Source: Dehalococcoidales bacterium (GTDB taxonomy: Bacteria > Chloroflexota > Dehalococcoidia > Dehalococcoidales > UBA3254). From it: a stretch of 48,696 nt of DNA. Position numbers and translations under genes: made by a program. Positions 42,326 to 48,696 of this stretch are shown here, one piece after another (position 1 is the stretch's first letter; the number at the start of each line of letters is the position of its first letter). The notes beneath the pieces were generated by a model, which had not been told where the DNA came from, did not search any database, and saw only the letters and a list, made by a program, of their open reading frames with translations. The stretch is taken from NCBI GenBank assembly GCA_016926695.1, contig JAFGOB010000046.1, positions 1-48,696 on the forward strand. Direction: 5' to 3'.

Positions 42326-42407
42326 GGTCCTTCCTCCCTGTAGTTGATAGTATTAAGTTCACAGTTTTCAGTTTCCAGTCATGAGCGGTGAAACAAACTC
42401 CACCACC

Positions 42408-42620
42408 TTATCCGTATACCCCTATTATCACCGCATCCTCCGCATTGCTTTTATCCCAGAAAACAACGGCGACATTGCGCCCGGCAATCATCTCCGCGGA
42501 AGGGATATTGCGGGCAACCTTAATCCCTTCGAGATAAGCCTTTCCGCTGCCGCCGATCTGGATATTAGCGGTACAGGTACCGGAAAACCAGGCTTTAAGA
42601 ATACCTTTTTTGATGATCAT
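42408..42620 (-). CDS. small beta-rich hypothetical protein
   Basis: 70 residues from ATG 42620: MIIKKGILKAWFSGTCTANI to the end VVFWDKSNAEDAVIIGVYG. The frame stays open into the 94-bp repeat upstream, but those residues come from repeat DNA and are left out. No Shine-Dalgarno is visible. The alternating hydrophobic pattern suggests a small beta barrel. It lies between tail-like genes, so it is probably part of the same module. Confidence 0.5.
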   Translation of the reverse strand: MIIKKGILKAWFSGTCTANIQIGGSGKAYLEGIKVARNIPSAEMIAGRNVAVVFWDKSNAEDAVIIGVYG

Positions 42621-42631
42621 AATATTAGTTT

Positions 42632-42737
42632 TGAGTTTTGAGTCTTGAGTGAGATCCTCACGTCGTCCCGATTCGCTTACGCTCATACGGGACTCCTCAG
42701 GACGCCCGCTTTGCGGTCGGTTTTGAGTTTTGAGTTC
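42632..42737. repeat. 94-bp structured repeat, copy 1, with TTTTGAG tracts
   Basis: 42640-42733 matches 48603-48696 at 91 of 94 positions. Inside are GTGAG-atc-CTCAC and GTCCCG...CGGGAC inverted pairs and TTTTGAGTTTTGA at the end. It sits directly upstream of the 70-residue gene on the minus strand. Confidence 0.85.
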
Positions 42738-42761
42738 TGAGTACCCCCTCCCTTTGCCCTA

Positions 42762-42823
42762 ACTCATTACTCACTACTCATTACTCATCACTCATCACTT
42801 ACTACTCATTACTCATCACTCAA
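42762..42823. repeat. ACTCATTACTCATC low-complexity tandem tract
   Basis: About nine ACTCAT/ACTCAC units of 7 bp with small changes. It lies between the 94-bp repeat and the end of the large tail-like gene, a likely slippage-prone site. Confidence 0.75.
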
Positions 42824-42841
42824 TTTCTCCTCCTTATTGAT

Positions 42842-44887
42842 TTACACTGCCCCTAATTTCAATACCTGTTCATACTGTGCTCTGGCCGGCAGATACGAAA
42901 GGGACATTCCCAGTACCCTGCGCTTTGCCGCGTCCAGGCCGGCGCGGGCATCCGTGATATCGACGACATCGTAAACCTGCTGGCCGCAATTAACGGGTAC
43001 ACGGATAAAGCCGGTGATGGACTCTATTTCCGCCCGGCGCAGCCAGGCAGCTCCCCGATCCCGGGCCAGCTCCACGGAAGAAACATTAAGGTCTTCCAGC
43101 ATTTCCAGGCGGTCGCAGCCCCTTTCAATCTCATCCCAATCAAAGGACTCGGCTGCAATCACCGCCGGTCCCACCGGATTCAGACCTTCGACCAGCACCC
43201 GGTTGATCTTCCAGGCATCACGCCTGTAACGGCCTTCCAGGATAACATGATCTGCGGCGCCATAGCTACCACTTACAACATAACTGTAGACTGAAGAATC
43301 GGTGATCTGCGGATTGACCAGGTAAGCGCTATTGCCTTCCAGGAAGAGTAAATCCGGCACGAAGGACAATAACCTGGCCACTACAGTCAGGCCGCTGTCA
43401 CCGGCATGAACGGTGAAATCCGGGTAATAGCTGCCGATATCGTCCGACTCCGATACCACCTCCAGCCTTAATCCGGCCCGGGCCAGGAGCTGCACCAATA
43501 TCTCTTTAACCGCTGTCTCCTGGACGGCATAGCCATATTCATCCGGCTGGTTCCAGCGCAATTGATACCTGGCTGTCCACCTCTCAAGTGCTGCCCATCC
43601 ACCATCAGTGTAAAGAAAAAGAGCGGCCTTTCCCGGAGAGCTGGTGTGTTCGTAAGCCTGCAAGTTATAACTCCGGCCGGTGACGGATTCATCCCCATCA
43701 GCGGTACTGTAGCCCGGGCTGAAATCAATCTCACAGCCAGTAACAAGGCATTGAAGGACGCCTTCTCCGGGGGAAGCATAGCGCCCGTCATCATTCCTCA
43801 GATTAACCAGCAGGCTTTCGCTGTCCGCGGAGAGTTCCTCCTTAACGGAAAGGACATCCGCGCTCAAGTCCAGGCATTCTTCAGCCAGGGCGGCCCTCCA
43901 GACGCCGCAGGGTGTGGCCAGCCAGGAGTAATCTGCGTTATGCGCCAGGGACGGCCCGTAAAGGCTTTCATGGTTGAAAGGGACGGGTTCGCGCCAGCGG
44001 TTATCCAGGAAGACCGTATCCGGAAGGGTATGGGAATGGAAATAGCGGTGATAGGCCTCATTGCCGGTAAACTTCTCCACAAAGAAACAGCGATAAACGG
44101 CATCCGGCTTGTCCAGGGAAACGCCGGCATATTCAAAACTACCTTCGTAAGGAGCGGAGGCGATCTCTTTCAGTCCGGACCAGCTCCCGGCGGCAACCTC
44201 GTCCCCGTCCCCATAGACCAGCGACCATACCTTGTAGTCGCCGTCCGAGGCCTGACCGCTCACCAGCAGATTCCAGTCGCCGTCGTAGTATAAGGCCACG
44301 CCTGTCAGCCCGGCGGTGGTCTCGTCCCACTCGATGCGACTTTGCCAGGCCCCGGAAATCCTCTTGATAACAAACAGGCGTGAGCTCTGGGTGAAAAACA
44401 GCGCCAGGTCTCCGTCAGGCCTGTAGGCGGCGGCCATGCCGCCGACCTCAGCAGTGGGAGCGTAACCCAGGTAAAGCGCCGAAGACCAGTTGACGCCATA
44501 GTCCGTACTCTTCGAGTAATTGATGCTGGCATCGCTTTCCACCCAGAACAGGCTTACTTCAGCGCCCAGGGCGCAGAGCGCCAGGGCTTTAACGCCATAT
44601 TGATCGAGGTAGCTCCACTGGCTGTAGTCCGAAGCGGGACCGGGAGAGGCCACGCGCTGACGGTAAAGCTTTCCGTTATCGGATACCGGGGTAGCCCTGG
44701 CGCGGACCAGAGAACCGTCGCCGGGTATCGCCATGGCGTGCAGCGAGTCCAGCTCGCTGCCGGAATAAAGGCGCTCCCAGCGTAAATTGACCGCGCCGGC
44801 CAGTTTATTTCTGGCCTCAACCTTGATAAAAGGTACACGGCTGGAAGCTTTCTGAGCGGCCAGGAGGGTAGATGACAGCGTTCTCAT
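42842..44887 (-). CDS. large phage-tail-like hypothetical protein
   Basis: 681 residues from ATG 44887, chosen because AAGGTGA lies just upstream; the frame is open to a TTG at 44926. The N-terminal 340 residues are rich in Trp, Tyr and beta strands with repeated blade-like units (VSLFWVESDASINYSKSTDY, DLALFFTQSSRLFVIKRISG, WNLLVSGQASDGDYKVWSLV), suggesting a propeller. The C-terminal part has VKEILVQLLARAGLRLEVVS and later EYEQVLKLG-like sequence similar in style to phage baseplate/tail hub proteins. No sure family. It is part of the minus-strand accessory module. Confidence 0.6.
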   Translation of the reverse strand: MRTLSSTLLAAQKASSRVPFIKVEARNKLAGAVNLRWERLYSGSELDSLHAMAIPGDGSLVRARATPVSDNGKLYRQRVASPGPASDYSQWSYLDQYGVKALALCALGAEVSLFWVESDASINYSKSTDYGVNWSSALYLGYAPTAEVGGMAAAYRPDGDLALFFTQSSRLFVIKRISGAWQSRIEWDETTAGLTGVALYYDGDWNLLVSGQASDGDYKVWSLVYGDGDEVAAGSWSGLKEIASAPYEGSFEYAGVSLDKPDAVYRCFFVEKFTGNEAYHRYFHSHTLPDTVFLDNRWREPVPFNHESLYGPSLAHNADYSWLATPCGVWRAALAEECLDLSADVLSVKEELSADSESLLVNLRNDDGRYASPGEGVLQCLVTGCEIDFSPGYSTADGDESVTGRSYNLQAYEHTSSPGKAALFLYTDGGWAALERWTARYQLRWNQPDEYGYAVQETAVKEILVQLLARAGLRLEVVSESDDIGSYYPDFTVHAGDSGLTVVARLLSFVPDLLFLEGNSAYLVNPQITDSSVYSYVVSGSYGAADHVILEGRYRRDAWKINRVLVEGLNPVGPAVIAAESFDWDEIERGCDRLEMLEDLNVSSVELARDRGAAWLRRAEIESITGFIRVPVNCGQQVYDVVDITDARAGLDAAKRRVLGMSLSYLPARAQYEQVLKLGAV

Positions 44888-44974
44888 GACTTCACCTTCA
44901 TAAAAGAATACCGAAAGGTTGCTCAATGATCGAGGATTATCTTTACCGGGTAACGCGGCCCCGTTGTTTTCCTA

Positions 44975-45053
44975 TTATTTTCCTATCACGGTTATATATA
45001 TTGTCCCGGCCACATCGGCCCCGGCAGCATCTGTGATGATGATGTTAATATAG
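44975..45053 (-). pseudogene. out-of-frame C-terminal remnant of the beta-helix lipoprotein
   Basis: Just after the TAA of the lipoprotein gene, a shifted frame stays open for 27 sense-like codons: NNYINIIITDAAGADVAG, then TIYITVIGK and a stop at 44975. It has the beta-strand composition of the gene before it, so a small indel near 45056 has probably cut the protein short by about 27 residues. Confidence 0.45.
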
Positions 45054-47450
45054 TTATTCAGACGCTACTACTACATCTGGAGCTACGGAAAATGCGCCAA
45101 AATTGAGTATCTGCCCGGCTAAAAGATTATATTGTGGAATAGGATACGTCACAGAATCCCAGGCGGACAACATTGTATCTCCGCCCGTATTGTCGCTGCC
45201 GTCCTTTGTTGTGACCTCTACACCGGTTCCACCAGATATCGTCAAGTAAAACCCCTTGTAAATGGCTACGTAATTCACTCCTGCCTGAGGCGTAGCTGTA
45301 ACTGAACCAGACAAGGATGCGCTAATTCTGAAATTATCTCCAACAGTAGCCTGAACAACCGTAGTGGTAGGGGCTAAAGTGTAGGTTACTTTGATGGTGT
45401 AGTATGGAAGTAAAAGTCTGTGAGTTAGCGAAGTCACGCCAGTATCAATAGTGTTCCCGCCGGGGTCTTTGGTAGTTATATCACTGACAGTGCCGCCTGA
45501 GATAGTTACGTCGATTGGGCAGTTGACAGAGTACGTTGTTCCCGATGTGGGGTTGGCGGATCCTCCCGACACTATACCTGCCGTACTTGATAAAAATGGG
45601 GCAGATAATGTATCTCCAAATGGAGTCGTGTAAACCTTACTCTCAGGAGCAGATTTGACCAGCCCAGTTCCTTTCAAATTATACACGACACAAGGCGGAA
45701 CCAGCCTGGTATCATCCGATGTAATGGAATAGATGTCAGTGTCTCCGTCATGACCGCCCGACGTACTACCCCCGGCATGCCAGATATAAACCTGGTCGAT
45801 TTTTACAGTACAGAACTTTGAAATATCAGTAGATATCCTGACCAGATAATGATATCCTTGATTGACACTTAAATGCTCGAAACTAATTACTCCTATATGG
45901 TTGTTATAGCTCGAATTTGTAAAATATGCACCATAGCTGGCTACTCCGTACATATCAAGAGTCTGTATTTCATTCTGCCATGTTCCACCCATCCGTAACC
46001 CATACCTGGAGTAGTATAATACGCATCTATGTATATTAATAGAGTCATACCCATTGACCCAGGATATCGAGCCTTGTCCAATCAACCAGATATCACCGAT
46101 GGTGCAAGCGGAGCCCATACCATAAGCATATATGTCAAACAGTCTCCAGGATTCCTGCTCGTATAATGGAGGATCATGTTTGCCGCACTCTAAAAAACCC
46201 CAGGGTAATAGCATAAGATTATTAGCCTCAAAGTTGGCCGAATACTTATTTGTAATACCGGTTTGGTAAACTGAGTGGGGACTGGTGGGGGCATAATCCC
46301 AAGCTGGCATGAAACACATATCGTAAAATTCAACCTTACCGGTCTCATCATCCCCGGAATCCTGTTTGAATATAGATTTATCCACTCCGGCTGAATTCCA
46401 ACTCGACGGGCCCATAAAGCATGTTCCGCTTTCAGGCGTAGTATACGTCAGACTGTAAGTAATATCAGTCATACCTTCGCCGAAAAATCTGTAACTTTTC
46501 TGTGTGGGATAGTTTATTTCATCTCCAAGCAGATAATGCCCCTTCTTGAACAGGAAACTTGATCCAGCCGGTGCTGATGATAATAAGCTTTCTATTTCCG
46601 TATCATCTGAACCGCCTGCCATCTTAAACAGTACCTCTCCAGATGAGGGAATGTTTATGCTTGTATCCGAAGTCCACGTATCGTACATTGCTCCGACAAT
46701 GTTAACCAGTGTCCCGGTACCGGTACCACTGGTCACAATCTGTATATACCCTGGATCGCCAGATACCGTAATTGTCTCTCCAGTGTATGAAAGTGAATTA
46801 GGACTGAAAGCCACTACCGTAGTATCCACTGTTGATGCCGTAGCGGTAAAAGTATTATCAGCTTTCCACCAGAACGTTCCGACTGTGGATATTGGAATCT
46901 GATATATCTCTCCAGCTTGAAGTGTTAGTCTCATGATAGTCCCGGATATTCCAGTATCCAGCGTAAGGTCGAAGTCACCTTCGGTAGTCACATCCACTGA
47001 AGAAAGATATGAGGTAAGCGATTTAGGAGAGATGAACAATTCACCGCCTGTACCGTCAGAGATATATGTGTTACCAAGACCTGAGCAACAAAAATCAACT
47101 TGCTCCGATCTTTCAGAGTCCGAGGCCGCGACAATATAGTCAAAAGCCCTCCCGGTTGGCGCACAAAGACTTGTTGTTTCAAGATTTGTTACAGTCAGTG
47201 TATCATCACTAAACGAAATATCTGAATCACTGCTTAAGACCCCGCCTGTTCCCGCTACAGGTACGCTTCCCGGGGACAGGCTGGTCGCTGACACTGTTTC
47301 GGCTACCAGACTGGAAGCCTCCACTCCGTCATAGACCTGGTCCCCTTTGGCTGCTCCGGTTCCGGAACAGCCTGAAGGAAGAATCATGGCCAGCAGCAAC
47401 AAAGAACATAACAAAATAGCGGCACTTTTTATCTTGATAAGCTTATTCAC
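45054..47450 (-). CDS. surface lipoprotein with right-handed beta-helix (tail-spike-like)
   Basis: 798 residues from GTG 47450, chosen because GGAGG lies eight bases upstream; the frame is open to 47504. Signal peptide (KSAAILLCSLLLLAMILPSG) with lipobox PSGC. An N-terminal Ser/Thr-rich part contains LSSDSDISFSDDTLTVTNLE, a motif type found in phage tail-fibre stems. The centre (about 260-560) shows the pectate-lyase-like start (GGSDDTEIESLLSSAPAGSS, LFKKGHYLLGDEI) and then coils of a beta-helix. Two related beta domains end it (VDVTISGG / YLTISGGTGVEVTTKDGSDN). A tail-spike-like protein with a lipobox is odd and suggests a cell-surface job. Confidence 0.65.
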   Translation of the reverse strand: MNKLIKIKSAAILLCSLLLLAMILPSGCSGTGAAKGDQVYDGVEASSLVAETVSATSLSPGSVPVAGTGGVLSSDSDISFSDDTLTVTNLETTSLCAPTGRAFDYIVAASDSERSEQVDFCCSGLGNTYISDGTGGELFISPKSLTSYLSSVDVTTEGDFDLTLDTGISGTIMRLTLQAGEIYQIPISTVGTFWWKADNTFTATASTVDTTVVAFSPNSLSYTGETITVSGDPGYIQIVTSGTGTGTLVNIVGAMYDTWTSDTSINIPSSGEVLFKMAGGSDDTEIESLLSSAPAGSSFLFKKGHYLLGDEINYPTQKSYRFFGEGMTDITYSLTYTTPESGTCFMGPSSWNSAGVDKSIFKQDSGDDETGKVEFYDMCFMPAWDYAPTSPHSVYQTGITNKYSANFEANNLMLLPWGFLECGKHDPPLYEQESWRLFDIYAYGMGSACTIGDIWLIGQGSISWVNGYDSINIHRCVLYYSRYGLRMGGTWQNEIQTLDMYGVASYGAYFTNSSYNNHIGVISFEHLSVNQGYHYLVRISTDISKFCTVKIDQVYIWHAGGSTSGGHDGDTDIYSITSDDTRLVPPCVVYNLKGTGLVKSAPESKVYTTPFGDTLSAPFLSSTAGIVSGGSANPTSGTTYSVNCPIDVTISGGTVSDITTKDPGGNTIDTGVTSLTHRLLLPYYTIKVTYTLAPTTTVVQATVGDNFRISASLSGSVTATPQAGVNYVAIYKGFYLTISGGTGVEVTTKDGSDNTGGDTMLSAWDSVTYPIPQYNLLAGQILNFGAFSVAPDVVVASE

Positions 47451-47575
47451 GGGAACAACCTCCAGTTTTTTGTTTTTCCTTATATATTCCTTTTGACCCG
47501 TCATTAACAGACGATATCGTGTGATTATTTTTAGCCGGACACGATGCGAGTTTTAAGGTTAATTCGCTCTTTACC

Positions 47576-48115
47576 TTAGTACTTTTCCATAGTCCAGTAA
47601 ATTAACCTGTTTTTTCCCTGCAAACGCGATATAATACAATCGATGTTTTTGTATGGACTTATTTTAAACTCAACTTCACCGGACTTCCCGGTTTCATATG
47701 TTGATTTTAACTCATTATAAGTCCCGCTGAAATCAGTTACAACAAGTCTGGTATTATCGAAGTAAGACCATTTCCCATTTTGCAGAAATACGCATACCGC
47801 ATGGCTGTATTCAGCCGGTTTCAGGATCAGGGAAAGCAGCCAGGCTTCAATATCAAGCTGCTTTAGCAGCCCAACAGCCAGCCTGGCGAAGTCCTCGCAA
47901 TCACCCTTCTTCCGGCCCCAGGTCAGATCCGGGTCCTGTATCCAGTCCCCGAACCTGTCTGCCGTCCACCTGACCTGCTTAAGAGCTGACTCGACATCAG
48001 CCAGAGACCGCACACCGGGCAGCGTCTTACGGCTCCTCCGGTAAAACAGGTTCATCAGCCGGGACCAGCACCGGCGGCCGAAACGCAGCCAGAGAAAGGC
48101 TGACAGGCTAACCAC
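47576..48115 (-). CDS. transglutaminase-like cysteine protease
   Basis: 179 residues from GTG 48115, chosen because AGGTG lies five bases upstream and the overlap with the previous gene shrinks to eight bases; an in-frame ATG at 48184 would overlap by 77. N-terminal hydrophobic segment (VVSLSAFLWLRFG). The triad of the transglutaminase-like fold is visible: KKGDCEDFARLAVGLLKQLD with the Cys, EYSHAVCVFLQNG with the His, and WSYFDNTRLV with the Asp. Likely cleaves or cross-links peptide bonds. It sits between tail-like genes of the module, an unusual place for this family. Confidence 0.75.
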   Translation of the reverse strand: MVSLSAFLWLRFGRRCWSRLMNLFYRRSRKTLPGVRSLADVESALKQVRWTADRFGDWIQDPDLTWGRKKGDCEDFARLAVGLLKQLDIEAWLLSLILKPAEYSHAVCVFLQNGKWSYFDNTRLVVTDFSGTYNELKSTYETGKSGEVEFKISPYKNIDCIISRLQGKNRLIYWTMEKY

Positions 48116-48563
48116 AGCTACACCTGTAATGCTCCCGCCAGATGCCGGCAGACTTCCACTCCAGGCAGAGCACGTCATCAACATGGTTCAAAACACAATC
48201 TGCGGCCAGCAGGAGGCTGTAGGACTTTTTAACCGTGATATTGCCTGCCCCGGCCTTACGCAGCAGTATCATCTTGCCGGAAAAGGTGACACCGGCCGTG
48301 ATAGCGGTCAGCTCGTCATCAGTGTCCCCCTCACCGGTCACAGCTACATTGGCGAAGACCCCGTCCGGCAGCGAGGGTTCGATCGCCCCGGAGGCGACTG
48401 TCAGTGACTGGACGGAATCGATAGCAGCAGACCCGCCGCTGAGGGTTATGCCGCCCGCTACCACTTTATACGGACGGCCGGACGTATCGAAAAGCTCGGT
48501 ACCATCCGGGTTGTCCAGGACTATCACCGGACGGCCTTTCGAATCAAATTGTTCCTCAGTCAT
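48108..48563 (-). CDS. hypothetical beta-rich protein of the tail-like module
   Basis: 151 residues. MTEEQFDSKGRPVIVLDNPD, then GTELFDTSGRPYKVVAGG, a pair of related (F)DSKGRP / FDTSGRP units, followed by Gly/Ser-rich beta sequence and MILLRKAGAGNITVKKSYSL near the end. Similar strings occur in phage structural proteins, but no family is certain. A GGAGGTAAAA Shine-Dalgarno precedes the ATG. The 94-bp repeat lies 40 bases upstream. Confidence 0.6.
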   Translation of the reverse strand: MTEEQFDSKGRPVIVLDNPDGTELFDTSGRPYKVVAGGITLSGGSAAIDSVQSLTVASGAIEPSLPDGVFANVAVTGEGDTDDELTAITAGVTFSGKMILLRKAGAGNITVKKSYSLLLAADCVLNHVDDVLCLEWKSAGIWREHYRCSCG

Positions 48564-48602
48564 TTTTACCTCCGAATTTAATAGTTTCGAGTTGTGAGTT
48601 AT

Positions 48603-48696
48603 GAGTTTTGAGTGAGATCCTCACGTCGTCCCGATTCGCTTACGCTTATGCGGGACTCCTCAGGACGCCCGCTTTGCGGTCGGTTTTGAGTTTTGA
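48603..48696. repeat. 94-bp structured repeat, copy 2 (reaches the window edge)
   Basis: Matches 42640-42733 at 91 of 94 positions (differences at repeat positions 5, 45 and 48). It continues beyond the window. As with copy 1, it lies just upstream of a minus-strand gene of the tail-like module. Confidence 0.85.

Noticed and set aside
42762..42823. Possible CRISPR-like array
   Set aside because: Units are about 7 bp with no spacers, so this is a simple tandem tract; the 14-bp arrays at 14671 and 16003 fail for the same reason.

Overview
The window reads as an anaerobic bacterial chromosome, most likely a member of the Chloroflexota class Dehalococcoidia from a subsurface or sediment setting. 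This is an inference: it rests on the MetFV-Hdr gene set, the stand-alone desulforedoxins, a PurO-type IMP cyclohydrolase, the fused acyl-CoA dehydratase activase and frequent TTG/GTG starts behind strong Shine-Dalgarno sites. No rRNA, tRNA, CRISPR array or origin was seen.

Left part (1-8600, minus strand): one tight operon reads hdrC-hdrB-hdrA-mvhD-metV-metF. Its gene content matches the MetFV-HdrABC-MvhD methylenetetrahydrofolate reductase complex described from Moorella. Two things stand out. The mvhD frame is interrupted by an in-frame TGA at a conserved cysteine position and followed by a bacterial SECIS-like hairpin, so it is probably a selenoprotein that ordinary gene callers truncate. 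HdrA is a giant fusion carrying a complete GltD/NfnB-type NAD(P)H oxidoreductase unit inside a double HdrA.

8600-16050: a prepilin-like protein, a short independent transcription unit with a good promoter and terminator, nadE, a 59-residue small gene flanked by two copies of the same operator/promoter, a hairpin-plus-micro-ORF element (a second copy lies at 23.4 kb), a Panacea-type toxin-antitoxin pair with a frameshifted partner, and an MFS transporter lying between two arrays of the same CCCTCTACCCTCAA minisatellite. Much of 11.9-14.7 kb is repeat-rich noncoding DNA.

16-29.7 kb: housekeeping genes. These are a PpiC-like foldase with homoserine dehydrogenase, folE, two tandem desulforedoxins behind a perfect sigma70-type promoter, PurO, a membrane-anchored triple cohesin-like protein, recN, a nitroreductase, prmA, a DOMON lipoprotein with a small two-helix membrane protein, a NifU-like scaffold and a VTT-domain membrane protein.

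30-41.6 kb: signalling and metabolism. There are two paralogous response regulators with degenerate N-terminal halves plus a coiled-coil protein, an SDR dehydrogenase, a U32 peptidase-family protein, an isolated cheC-cheD-cheY operon, and a 1381-residue double BadF-type activase.

41.6 kb to the end (minus strand): an accessory, phage-tail-like module. It holds an adaptor-like protein, a small beta-rich protein, a large tail-like protein, a beta-helix lipoprotein with a frameshifted tail, a transglutaminase-like cysteine protease and a short beta-rich protein. Two near-identical 94-bp structured repeats sit just upstream of two of these genes, and the module runs past the right edge.
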